A stretch of DNA of 64,000 bases from JACVRW01 sp963813495 (GTDB lineage Bacteria > Actinomycetota > Thermoleophilia > Solirubrobacterales > Thermoleophilaceae): NCBI GenBank assembly GCA_963813495.1, contig CAWEZC010000006.1, positions 1 to 64,000 of the forward strand, in the 5' to 3' direction. Each line of letters begins with the position of its first letter. Position 1 is the stretch's first letter. This document shows positions 1-7,707 of the stretch, piece by piece. Both the position numbers and the translations under genes were made by a program. The notes beneath the pieces are model-generated. The model did not search any database, was not told the DNA's origin, and saw nothing but the letters and a program-made list of their open reading frames with translations.

Positions 1-327
1 AGAGTGCTCCTTCCCCATGAAGGCAGCAGTCCCGGACAGCACGGCCTGAGTGTCGCTTTGCGCGACAAGCGAAAGTGCCGGCCGGGCAGGCAATACGCCT
101 GCTCTTCGTCCCAAGCGTAACTACGATGTTGCACTCCGCTCGGCCGTGTGGATCCGGAAGCCCGCGGCCGCCGCTCGACCGTATCCGATTGTGCCTAGCT
201 CCGGATGGTTCTCCTTCCTCGGACGCTGGTTCTAGTGTCGTCGGCAGCGACGTCGCGGCCAGCGCGGTTTCCGCAGTAGCTCGTGGAGCAGCGACCCCTT
301 TCTCGGCTCGGTCGACCGGGAATGGAC
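1..327. other. Left-edge region without a convincing gene
   Basis: No reading frame here has recognisable domains or a plausible ribosome binding site, and the short ORFs are rich in Arg/Ser/Pro as expected of chance frames in GC-rich DNA. The only structured element is the dyad-containing repeat at 48-71. The convergent YihY-like gene ends at 328. The stretch could be decayed island DNA. Confidence 0.5.
48..71 (+). repeat. 24-bp dispersed repeat, copy A, with a perfect dyad core
   Basis: The core TGTCGC-TTTGC-GCGACA is a perfect 6-bp inverted repeat with a 5-nt spacer, flanked by GAG and AGCG. A second copy in the same orientation lies at 7472-7495 and matches at 22 of 24 positions. A weaker relative (GCTTTGCGCGA core) lies near 6834. 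Dyads of this size with a short spacer resemble recombinase or regulator sites. The function is unknown. Confidence 0.5.
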
Positions 328-1170
328 TCAGCCGTGCAGCTGCTGGCCTAGCTGCACACGCGCGGCGACGCCGGCCCCGAGCAGTAGCCCGAATGCGGCG
401 AGGTAGCAGGTGATCAGAACACCGGCGAGCACCAGAAACACCTCGACGGGAGTCCTCCCGGCCACAAGGCTGATGTAGTAACCGGCAGCGGTCGGCGTGA
501 TGTTGAGGATCACGGCGCTGACTGCTGCGCCTGCCCACGCCGCGCGCCACCGCAGGGACTCGCCGCCAAGCGCGCGGAAGACGGCGCCGCACAGCAGGGT
601 GCTCAACGCGAGCGAGGTCAGCGGAGCAGCCAGGCGAATCGCCGTCGGGTTGATCTTCAGGCGTCCTACGAGGTCGGTGCCGGCCGTGGCCACGGCAACC
701 ATCAGCATGATCACCACGGTCACCACCGCGGCGACCGCCAGGTTGCGGAGCTTGCCGCGCACGACTCCTAAGCCCGGCCGGGCGAGCAGGCGTAGCAGAC
801 AGCGCTCGATCACTCCCACCGCTCCCGAGCTGACCCACACCATCCCGATGATCGATGCGGCGATCAGCAGCGGTGATTGCTCCTTGGTCCGCAGGATCAG
901 AGTGACGAGCTGATCCTGGACGTCCTTGGGCAGCACCTTGGAGATCCGTACCGACAGCGCTTGGGCCTCGGCGTAGTCGCCTAGCGCGACCGCTGCCAGA
1001 GCCGTGACACCGAGTGCCAGCGGCACCAGCGACGAGAGCAGGAACCAGGCGAGCGCTGGGACGTCGTTGGCCACTCCCGAGTCCCAATACAGACCGACCA
1101 GCTCACGGCCGAAGCGCCGGACGCGAGAGGCTGTCACTGCTCGCGCCAGGACTGCGAGGAGAACGACCAC
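328..1170 (-). CDS. YihY/BrkB-family integral membrane protein
   Basis: This is a multi-pass membrane protein of the YihY/virulence factor BrkB family, whose biochemical role is unsettled. Visible family features are the cytoplasmic N-terminal stretch ending in 'ALAWFLLSSLVPLAL', several hydrophobic helices, the 'GVIERCLLRL' region and the final 'FLVLAGVLITCYLAAFGLLLGAG' helix. The open frame extends to a TTG at 1347, but the first part lacks family similarity and overlaps a remnant of another gene. A GTG at 1170 or 1137 is therefore a likelier start. It sits in the remnant-rich left region and may belong to the integrated element. Confidence 0.7.
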   Translation of the reverse strand: MVVLLAVLARAVTASRVRRFGRELVGLYWDSGVANDVPALAWFLLSSLVPLALGVTALAAVALGDYAEAQALSVRISKVLPKDVQDQLVTLILRTKEQSPLLIAASIIGMVWVSSGAVGVIERCLLRLLARPGLGVVRGKLRNLAVAAVVTVVIMLMVAVATAGTDLVGRLKINPTAIRLAAPLTSLALSTLLCGAVFRALGGESLRWRAAWAGAAVSAVILNITPTAAGYYISLVAGRTPVEVFLVLAGVLITCYLAAFGLLLGAGVAARVQLGQQLHG

Positions 1171-1315
1171 TCCCCCGAGCCTGCCGGCGGCCCGGCGTCG
1201 GCCAGATGCGTAGACCAGAGGGCCGGCCGACGCTGCCTTCCCGGAACTCGATAGACCGCCGCGAAGCGCGAAGCGTCGAACCTCATCGGTTGTGCGGCTC
1301 TCGCTGCCATCGGCG

Positions 1316-1456
1316 TTAGCGGAGAGTGTTCGCGGCCCGCGCAGCAACCAACAGGGTGGTCATCGCCGAGACCGCGGCCTCAGCCAGCATCATCATCTTC
1401 ACCCGTCTGGTCAGCGACATCACATCGGTAGGGCTGAACGCTACGGCATGGTGAAC
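1316..1456 (-). pseudogene. C-terminal remnant of a small membrane protein ('AFSPTD' family)
   Basis: A frame on the minus strand reads 'AFSPTDVMSLTRRVKMMM' followed by a hydrophobic helix ending 'VAARAANTLR' and a stop at 1316-1318. To my recollection this matches the C-terminus of small actinobacterial membrane proteins (consensus AFSPTDTMPL, then a last helix ending ARAVNIL). An in-frame stop lies a few codons upstream and no start is present, so only the tail of the gene survives. It overlaps the longest possible YihY frame. Confidence 0.35.
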
Positions 1457-1549
1457 GAGGCCGCGGCGAATTTACAGCGCGAAGGGGACGCGACCCGCTA
1501 CGGGACGTGACGCTCCATGTGCGACGCCTCCAGGACCGGAGTCGGCGCG

Positions 1550-3583
1550 TCAGGCCGCTTCGCGCAAGCCTTCGTCGTGGCGCAGTCTGGCCGCGTCCCG
1601 CTCGATGCAGTCGCGGGCGAGCGTCTTGAGGCGATCGTCGAGCTCGGCATCTTGCTCGGGCGACCAGTCGTCGAGCAGCTCGCGGAGGCCGTCCTCGCGC
1701 GCACGGCGCAGCCGCTCGACGGCGGATTGGCCGTCACCGGTCAGGTGGAGCGCGTGGGTGCTCGGTTCGATCGTCACGAGCTCGCGGCTGGCTAGTTGGT
1801 CGAGGCTGGGTGCGAGGTTCGCGGTGGAAGTGCCGATCTGCTCGGCCAGGCCCGCGCGCGTGACGCCTGACTCCGCTGCTACGCGCGTGAGCAGAAGGGC
1901 GGCGGCCGGGCGCACGCCGCTCAATCCTGCCTGTGCGGCGATGCGGCGGTAGAGCGCCACCCGGTCCTCGCGCCCCGCGAGCACTCCGAGGCCGCGCTCG
2001 AGCTCCTGCGCGGAGCTGCGGTCGGTCGGCATGCCGAACGTCTGCCCGGGATCGGTGGCGGTCACCGTCTTTCGCAACGGGACCTGCGGCAGCAGCCAGG
2101 AGATCAGGAAGGCGACGGCGGCGACCGGCACAGCGGCCAGGAATACGGTCTCCAGCGAGTCGGCGTACGCGTGGATGAAGGCGCTGTGGGCCGCGGGGGA
2201 GAGTTTGCTCAGCGCGTCGGGGCTCAGCGTCTCGCTGCTCACGCCGCCCGGTAGCGCCAGCCCGCCGAGATAGTGCGCGATGGTCGCCTCCAAGCGATTG
2301 GAGAAGATCGAGCCGAACACCGCCGCGCCGAACGACCCCCCGATCTGGCGGAAGTAGGTCACCCCGGAGGTGGCGGCGCCGAGGTCCTTGTAGTCGACGA
2401 CGTTCTGGACCGCGATGACGGTGACCTGCATCACCGAGCCCAGCCCGGCGCCGAACACGAACATGGACAGCGAGGCGTCGAGCCAGCTGGTGTCTGGTCC
2501 CAGGCGCGACAGCAACAGCAGTCCGATCGTGATCAGCGCGGTGCCGATGATCGGGAAGATCTTGTAGCGCCCGGTGCGGCTGATCAGCTGGCCGGAGCTG
2601 ACCGAGGTGAGCAGCAGCCCGATCATCAGCGGCAACAGCCAAAGCCCGGAGACGGTCGGGTTGACCCCCTTCACGATCTGAAGGTAGAGCGGCAGAAACG
2701 TGATCGTGCCGAACATCGCGAAGCCGACGACGAAGCCCAACGCGCTGCTCACCCCGAAGACGCGGTTCTTGAACAGCCGCATCGGCAGGATCGGCTCTTC
2801 GGCGCGCCGCTCGGCTGCCACGAACAGCGCGAGGAGAGCGACGCCGGCCACACCGAGGGTCACGATCTGCGCCGAGCCCCACGCGTAGGTCGTCCCGCCG
2901 AGGCTGGTCATCAGCACCAGGCAGGTGGTGCCGGCCGTCACCAGCGCCGCGCCTGCGTAGTCGATCACGTGCGAGACACGGCGCTGCGTCGTTGGGAGGA
3001 ACGCGCCCGTGACCAGCAGCGCGACAACGCCGACCGGGAGGTTGATGTAGAAGACCCAGCGCCACGAGGCGTTGTCGACGAGCAGCCCGCCGGCCAACGG
3101 CCCGAGTACGGTGGCCACGCCGAACACGGCGCCGAACAGGCCCTGGTAGCGACCGCGGTTGGCCGGCGCGACCACGTCGCCGACGATCGTCTGGGCGCCG
3201 ATCATCAACCCTCCACCGCCGATCCCCTGCAGCGCGCGGAAGGCGATCAGCTGGCCCATCGACTGGCTCAGTCCCGACAGGGCGGAGCCGACGAGAAAGA
3301 TCACGATGGCGGCCTGAAAGAACCGCTTCCGGCCGTACATGTCGCCGAGCTTGCCCCACAGCGGCGTCGAGGCCGTCGACGCCAGCAGATACGCGGTCAC
3401 GATCCACGACAGGTTCGAGGCGCCGCCGAGGTCGCCGACGATCGTCGGCAGCGCCGTCGCCACGATCGTCTGGTCGAGCGCGGCGAGCAGCATCCCGAGC
3501 ATCAGCGCGCCGAGGACGAGCCACAGCCGACGGCCCTGCAAGGCCACCGGACCCGGCAACTCACGGGATACTGGTTGGGCCAT
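1550..3583 (-). CDS. DHA2-type MFS drug exporter fused to a MarR-like winged-helix domain
   Basis: Residues about 1-510 form a 14-helix DHA2 (EmrB/QacA) transporter. Motif A 'LGDMYGRKR' follows helix 2, and 'ALDQTIVATALPTIVGDLGG' is the classic helix-1 sequence. Substrates are probably drugs or other amphiphiles moved against proton influx. Residues about 525-677 form a separate soluble domain resembling MarR winged-helix regulators, with 'AAESGVTRAGLAEQIGTST' as the helix-turn-helix and 'LHLTGDGQSAVERLRRAR' as the wing and dimer helix. Normally these are two neighbouring genes. Here there is one frame without a stop, so the DNA-binding domain is membrane-tethered. The ATG at 3583 is preceded by a GTGACG/CGTCAC dyad that could be its own operator. 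Confidence 0.85.
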   Translation of the reverse strand: MAQPVSRELPGPVALQGRRLWLVLGALMLGMLLAALDQTIVATALPTIVGDLGGASNLSWIVTAYLLASTASTPLWGKLGDMYGRKRFFQAAIVIFLVGSALSGLSQSMGQLIAFRALQGIGGGGLMIGAQTIVGDVVAPANRGRYQGLFGAVFGVATVLGPLAGGLLVDNASWRWVFYINLPVGVVALLVTGAFLPTTQRRVSHVIDYAGAALVTAGTTCLVLMTSLGGTTYAWGSAQIVTLGVAGVALLALFVAAERRAEEPILPMRLFKNRVFGVSSALGFVVGFAMFGTITFLPLYLQIVKGVNPTVSGLWLLPLMIGLLLTSVSSGQLISRTGRYKIFPIIGTALITIGLLLLSRLGPDTSWLDASLSMFVFGAGLGSVMQVTVIAVQNVVDYKDLGAATSGVTYFRQIGGSFGAAVFGSIFSNRLEATIAHYLGGLALPGGVSSETLSPDALSKLSPAAHSAFIHAYADSLETVFLAAVPVAAVAFLISWLLPQVPLRKTVTATDPGQTFGMPTDRSSAQELERGLGVLAGREDRVALYRRIAAQAGLSGVRPAAALLLTRVAAESGVTRAGLAEQIGTSTANLAPSLDQLASRELVTIEPSTHALHLTGDGQSAVERLRRAREDGLRELLDDWSPEQDAELDDRLKTLARDCIERDAARLRHDEGLREAA

Positions 3584-3608
3584 AGACTTCAGGCTGGACG
3601 CCGGTCGC

Positions 3609-3623
3609 GTGACGCGTCGTCAC
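3609..3623. promoter_or_regulatory. Perfect dyad upstream of the MFS-MarR fusion gene
   Basis: GTGACG-CGT-CGTCAC is a perfect 6-bp inverted repeat 26 bp upstream of the minus-strand ATG at 3583. A CATAAT hexamer (minus strand, 3628-3633) just upstream of it could be a -10 element, which would place the dyad near the transcription start as expected of a repressor site. No good -35 was found. Binding by the fused MarR-like domain is an inference. Confidence 0.4.
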
Positions 3624-4313
3624 ACGCATTATGTGATCTGGTCCATCGCCGTGCCACCGTGGCCGGTGATCGACCCGCGCGCTCGAGCGCGTCGCGTTAG
3701 GCGGGCCCGGCTTCAGCCGTCACGTGATCCGACGTGGCGTCGGGTCCCAAGAAGACGCCGAAGGCCCGGTAAATCGCGGCGTAGGTGCGGCGCGTCTGCG
3801 GGAACTGCCCTTTCGGACGCGGAGGGCTGCACACGGCCGTTCTCGTCGAGCAGCACAGCGCTTCCGCTCGGGGTCTGTGCACGCGCGGCTACACAGGACC
3901 GCGCTCGTTCGCGCTCAACGGCAGGTGGCATACCGGCGAAAGCGAAGCGGTCCGGCCCGCTGGTCGAGTGGAATCTGCTCGGAATTGAACCCCGTTTGGA
4001 CGACGCATATAGGGCGCGCGGCGGGGAGGTGGAGACCCGCCCACTCGCGAGCGGCCACGCCTCAGACGTGACGGGCGCGAATGACCGTGAGGGCAGTCGG
4101 CGACGTTCGACGGCGCGTTCGTGGCGCACCAGTCCCCCTCCCGGCCGCGTCACCATCGCCGAGGTGCTCGAGCACCTACCGGCCGCGCTGGTCGCCGTAC
4201 GCCGCGGGCTCCGCCTGGCCGGCCGCTCATGACGAGGTGAATCATCGGAAATATGTGACGACCGGTCACCCGCCTCGCCATCACCCTCCAGCGGACCACT
4301 ACAAAGGAGTGAC
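3624..4313. other. Long gene-poor stretch carrying an integrase remnant
   Basis: About 690 bases between the exporter and the esterase operon contain no intact gene. The only recognisable coding trace is the tyrosine-recombinase N-terminus at 3706-3807. The other open frames give low-complexity Arg/Ser/Pro translations. The stretch looks like decayed mobile-element DNA. Confidence 0.5.
3706..3807 (-). pseudogene. Remnant of a tyrosine recombinase (N-terminal SAM-like domain)
   Basis: A short minus-strand frame encodes 'TRRTYAAIYRAFGVFLG' followed by 'PDATSDHVTAEA'. This pattern (TRRTY..IYRAF..FLG.DA...LTAEAV) is typical of the core-binding N-terminal domain of XerC/D-like phage integrases in actinobacteria. 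The frame then runs into a stop. No catalytic Arg-His-Arg-Tyr domain follows in any frame, so only about 34 codons remain. It fits with the att-like half tRNA at 8827-8884. Confidence 0.45.
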
Positions 4314-4412
4314 ATGGCGATATCAGACGGGTTCACGAGGGTCGCGACGCGTGCCAACGAGGCCGCCGAGCGTGCCGGAACACTGACGTTGCATCGTGAG
4401 GGGGACTCATGA
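4314..4412 (+). CDS. 32-aa small ORF translationally coupled to the esterase
   Basis: An ATG at 4314 lies 5 nt after a strong AAAGGAG ribosome binding site. The frame encodes 32 residues (begins MAISDGFTRVATRANEAAER) and stops at TGA 4410-4412, overlapping the ATG of the downstream esterase in an ATGA junction. The esterase itself has no comparably good ribosome binding site, so its translation probably depends on this ORF. It may be a leader peptide or the remaining head of a larger gene. The sequence is not recognised. Confidence 0.5.
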   Translation: MAISDGFTRVATRANEAAERAGTLTLHREGDS

Positions 4413-5317
4413 GTCGCGAGCAGCACGAGGCGCTCGACGCGCTACTGCGCGAGGTGCCCCTGGACCTCGGCGGGGAGGTGGCCGAGCAGCGAGTGGTCAT
4501 CGAGCAGATGACGGCCTCGACCCCGCTGGCCGACGACGTCACGACGAGCGACGCGACACTCGGCGGGATCGAAGCGATCCTCGTCGAGACGCCCGAGACG
4601 CGCTCTGATCGTGTGGTCCTGTACCTGCATGGGGGCGCGTACGCGCTCGGATCGGCGCGTGTCGGCGTTGGGCTGGCCTCCGAGGTCGCTCGGCGTGCGA
4701 GGGCACGTGCCTACTCGATCGACTACCGCTTGGCGCCCGAGCATCCCTACCCTGCCGGCGTCGACGATACCGTTGCCGCGTATCGCGGCCTGCTCGACAG
4801 CGGCGTCGACGCGCGGCAGATCGCGATCGTTGGCGAATCGGCCGGAGCGGGGCTGGTAGCCGCGACGCTCGTGAGGGCAAAGGCGGGTGGGCTGCCCCAG
4901 CCGGCGTGCACGTGCCTGATGTCCCCGTGGGTGGACTTGACGCTCACGAGTCCGACGTTGGACAGCAAGGCCGACGTCGATCCGATCCTGTCGGTGCAGG
5001 CGCTGCGACGGCGTGCTGACGAGTACGTGCCGCCGGCGGATGCCCGGGCGGCGAGCCCGCTGTTCGCCGACCTCTCCGGGCTCGCCCCGCTGCTCGTCCA
5101 GGCCGGCTCGCACGACATCCTTCTGGGCGATGCCATGGGTCTGGCTCGTCGCGTGGCGGAGTGCGACGGTCGCGTCGGGCTCGACGTCTGGCCCGAGGTG
5201 CCGCATGTCTTTCAGAGCTTCGCGAGCATGCTCGACGAGGGTGTCGAGGCGCTCGATGCGCTGGGCGCGTTCGTCGACCGCTGGCTCAGCGCGGTCGATT
5301 CCGCGAAGGCTGCGTGA
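4409..5317 (+). CDS. Alpha/beta hydrolase, hormone-sensitive-lipase (family IV) esterase
   Basis: This is a 302-aa esterase of the HSL family, hydrolysing short-chain acyl or aryl esters in the cytoplasm. HGGA at residues 74-77 forms the oxyanion hole. GESAG at 142-146 carries the nucleophile Ser144. The Asp of the 'AGSHDILLGDA' region and the His in 'EVPHVFQSF' near residue 272 complete the triad. 'DYRLAPEHPYPAG' is diagnostic of family IV. The start overlaps the stop of a 32-aa ORF by ATGA, implying coupled translation. Natural substrate unknown. Confidence 0.88.
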   Translation: MSREQHEALDALLREVPLDLGGEVAEQRVVIEQMTASTPLADDVTTSDATLGGIEAILVETPETRSDRVVLYLHGGAYALGSARVGVGLASEVARRARARAYSIDYRLAPEHPYPAGVDDTVAAYRGLLDSGVDARQIAIVGESAGAGLVAATLVRAKAGGLPQPACTCLMSPWVDLTLTSPTLDSKADVDPILSVQALRRRADEYVPPADARAASPLFADLSGLAPLLVQAGSHDILLGDAMGLARRVAECDGRVGLDVWPEVPHVFQSFASMLDEGVEALDALGAFVDRWLSAVDSAKAA

Positions 5318-5607
5318 AGGACTGCTCGAGCTCGGGCGTCATGGATGGCACGGCAAACTGACCCTTCCGCGCGACCAGCTTTGTTGTCAATGCACGGCCG
5401 ACCAACGTGGCGGTTTCACACGTCGAGCAGTGCGTCGGGGTCGAGGCTCGCCTACGGCCGACCACTGATCGGCAGCTCAGCGCTCCCGACCGCGCGAATC
5501 GACAGGCGCGCCGACCCTTCGCGGTTTGTGCGCTCGCGTTGCTCTTACGTTCTCTCCTCGTAGCGTCCGAGATCTGTGCCACCTCGGCGCACAGCCCAAC
5601 GCGCCGT
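5318..5607. other. Intergenic region between esterase and coiled-coil gene
   Basis: Convergent genes flank this stretch of about 290 bases. I see no domain-bearing frame, RNA gene or clear terminator hairpin. Confidence 0.4.
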
Positions 5608-6045
5608 TCAGGCGGTAGCGCCCGACTGTGGTGACAGCTCGTCAGCGTGCTTCCTCGCAAGGGCCGCGTCGAGCACCGCGTACTCGGCTTCCTCGATCGC
5701 TGCATACGCGTACTCAACCGCAAACGAGGCGTCGTCTTCGGCGATCTCGGCGTTCCGCTGCGCCCTGTCCGCGTCGTGCTCCGCCCGCTTGGAATCGATG
5801 TCCTCGCGAACCTTTGCGACGTGTTCGTTCCACGAGCGCTGCAAGTCATGCCACCAGACGGAGAGCTTTCCCTTGCTTGCGTCCGCGGACTGGCGCAGCT
5901 TCTCAGCCTGGGCCTGAGCTGATGCGCGCGCTGTCGCAACGTCCTGCTCGAGGTCCGCCTCGGCCTTCCCCTGTGCGGCCGCGGCCCGATCCTCAGCTTC
6001 CTTAGCCCTGGCCGCCAACCTCGTCAGCTGGTCCGATGCAGGCAT
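5608..6045 (-). CDS. Alpha-helical, coiled-coil hypothetical protein
   Basis: 145 residues, very rich in Ala, Glu, Asp, Lys and Gln, predicted to be almost wholly helical. A heptad-like coiled coil spans about residues 8-60, and a 'VWWHDLQRSWNEHVAKVRE' amphipathic segment sits in the middle. There is no signal peptide or membrane helix. The codon pattern (Ala/Glu-rich with GC-ending third positions) supports a real gene, and GGGAGG upstream of the ATG is a good ribosome binding site. Similar small helical proteins are common in actinobacteria and have no assigned function. Confidence 0.7.
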   Translation of the reverse strand: MPASDQLTRLAARAKEAEDRAAAAQGKAEADLEQDVATARASAQAQAEKLRQSADASKGKLSVWWHDLQRSWNEHVAKVREDIDSKRAEHDADRAQRNAEIAEDDASFAVEYAYAAIEEAEYAVLDAALARKHADELSPQSGATA

Positions 6046-6314
6046 GTCAACCTCCCTCTAGGGTGACCGTCGCAGCGACGGTCTTGGGTACGTGACGGTG
6101 CCGGGCGCGCTGAAGCCGAGCCTGAGCGCCCGGCGCCCGGACGAGCCTACCTAAATGACTCCATGCGTGGCCAGGCCAGCCGCGCTGATCGCCCAAGAGT
6201 CCTAACGAAGCGGAAGGCCGCAGCCGCATCTCGCCCGTAGCCTCGCAGCCGTCGGACCTCGGAGCGACCCGCCTACGGCAATGGATGAACCGGAGCAGCG
6301 GCGGAAGCCGCGAG

Positions 6315-6752
6315 CTAACCAGCCGACGGGTGCGTGAACGACGCCTTGCCCTCGGCGTCGGTCGGAACGAGCCACCAGCCGGCGACTTGCGCAAGTCGGA
6401 TGCGAAGCAGCGGCACTTCGTAGCGCGGCGATCCCGGAGGGAACACGGTCGCGTCGGCCAGTGTCACGGTCGTGTCGCCGTCCTCGATCGCCTTGCGAAT
6501 CTCCTGATCCGACCAGCTCTCGGCACCGTGTGCGCGACCGCGCTCGATCATCTTCGCGTTCTCCTCGTTGATCCGCGCGAACAAATCTACCGGCGAGGTC
6601 GTGCGTCCATAGACCGTCATACCGCTCACCAGCATGCCGAGCATGTAGGCGTCGCCTATGGACGCGCGACCCGCGAGCGCGGCGAGGGTTCCATCCAGCC
6701 GCACCGCAGCGGCAAGTTCGGCGAGGTCACGATCCAACGACGAGATAGGCAT
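6315..6752 (-). CDS. Hypothetical protein, 145 aa
   Basis: The translation has balanced composition: an N-terminal helical part (LDRDLAELAAAVRLDGTLAAL), a central segment with 'FARINEENAKMIERGRAHGAESW', and a C-terminal part with alternating hydrophobic residues ('YEVPLLRIRLAQVAGWWLV') that looks like beta strands. There are no membrane helices and no motifs I recognise. It is flanked by intergenic DNA on both sides and divergent from the GNAT gene. Likely a real soluble protein of unknown role. Confidence 0.55.
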   Translation of the reverse strand: MPISSLDRDLAELAAAVRLDGTLAALAGRASIGDAYMLGMLVSGMTVYGRTTSPVDLFARINEENAKMIERGRAHGAESWSDQEIRKAIEDGDTTVTLADATVFPPGSPRYEVPLLRIRLAQVAGWWLVPTDAEGKASFTHPSAG

Positions 6753-6878
6753 GCGGTATCGATACCACAGGTGGCACGAACGACTCCTGCTTTCGCCTGT
6801 ACGCAGGCGCGCCGACGAGGCCGATCAGAGTTGCGCTTTGCGCGAGAAGGAGCTGCTGGGCGGTGAGATCCTTTCCTC

Positions 6879-7373
6879 GTGACTGTGAGAGGGGCGAGAA
6901 GCGAGGACGCCGAGGCGATGGCGCGAGTAATGGCCGTGGTCGCCGAGGAGGGTTTGATAGCGACCGAGCCGCCAGTGGACATCGCCGCTCGTGCCCAGCG
7001 ATTCCGGGAGACGATCGAGGACGAGGGTCCCGACGCGCTATGGGTGCTCGAGGACGGCGACCAGGTGGTGGGCCATGCGGATGTGCACGAGGCCAGCTCC
7101 GGCGTCCTCTCGCTCGGGATTGCGATCCTTCCCGAGGCGCGCGGGCTGGGAGGCGGACGAGCGCTGCTCGAGGCGATCGTCGAGCACGGTCGCGCGTGCG
7201 GCGCCCACAAGCTGGAACTCGAGGTCTGGTCCGACAATGCGCGCGCGATCGCGCTCTACGCCTCGGCTGGGTTCGAGGTCGAGGGGTTGCGCCGTGATCA
7301 TTACCGCCGGCGCGACGGGTCCCTGCGCTCAGCCCTACTCATGGCGCGCCTGCTCAGCCCGGACGAGCACTGA
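6879..7373 (+). CDS. GNAT-family N-acetyltransferase
   Basis: 164-aa acetyltransferase of the GNAT fold, transferring acetyl from acetyl-CoA to an amine. The acetyl-CoA pyrophosphate-binding motif A lies in 'GIAILPEARGLGGGRALLEAI' (R-G-x-G-x-G/A type). It is followed by the motif B segment 'LELEVWSDNARAIALYASAGFEVEGLRRDHY', whose N-A-x-A-x-x-L-Y-x-x-x-G-F is diagnostic of RimI-like enzymes. The start is a GTG. The substrate cannot be read from sequence. Confidence 0.88.
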   Translation: MTVRGARSEDAEAMARVMAVVAEEGLIATEPPVDIAARAQRFRETIEDEGPDALWVLEDGDQVVGHADVHEASSGVLSLGIAILPEARGLGGGRALLEAIVEHGRACGAHKLELEVWSDNARAIALYASAGFEVEGLRRDHYRRRDGSLRSALLMARLLSPDEH

Positions 7374-7707
7374 GGCGCCGGTGGCTCGTGCACCCTTGCG
7401 CCTGCTAACCGCGACGCTGCTCTCGCGCTTCTCGTTTCGCCTGCTAGCGACGGCCTCGGGCATATATCCCGGAGTGTCACTTTGCGCGATAAGCGGTGGT
7501 TCTCAGCCCATGATCTACGCCCGTCGCCTCGACGGCGTCGGATCGCTATCTGAACTCACACTTGCGGACGCACTGGCCGTCGCTGAACGAGTAGACGTCC
7601 AACAGGCGCTCCTCATGCCTGGGAGCCTTGGCGCGCGCCGCCGCTACCGGCGAGGATGGCGAGCTCCTTGGTGCGGTTCTGCGCTTAGGCGGCTGCCAGA
7701 GCCTCGC
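7374..7707. other. Intergenic stretch with repeat copy B
   Basis: No supported gene. It is locally AT-richer (CATATAT near 7461) and carries the second copy of the 24-bp repeat at 7472-7495. A plus-strand frame from about 7510 (MIYARRLDGVGSLSELTLAD) has reasonable composition but no stop-bounded gene structure or recognisable domain. Confidence 0.4.
7472..7495 (+). repeat. 24-bp dispersed repeat, copy B
   Basis: Second copy of the element at 48-71, same orientation, differing at two positions (TGTCAC-TTTGC-GCGATA in the core). Both changes weaken the dyad, so copy A is closer to the ancestral form. It lies between the GNAT gene and the replication-relaxation gene. Confidence 0.5.

Noticed and set aside
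2273..3700. Long plus-strand ORF (475 aa) opposite the MFS exporter
   Set aside because: The translation is rich in Arg, Gln, Asp and His with no domain, and the opposite frame is a complete transporter; a typical GC-rich shadow.
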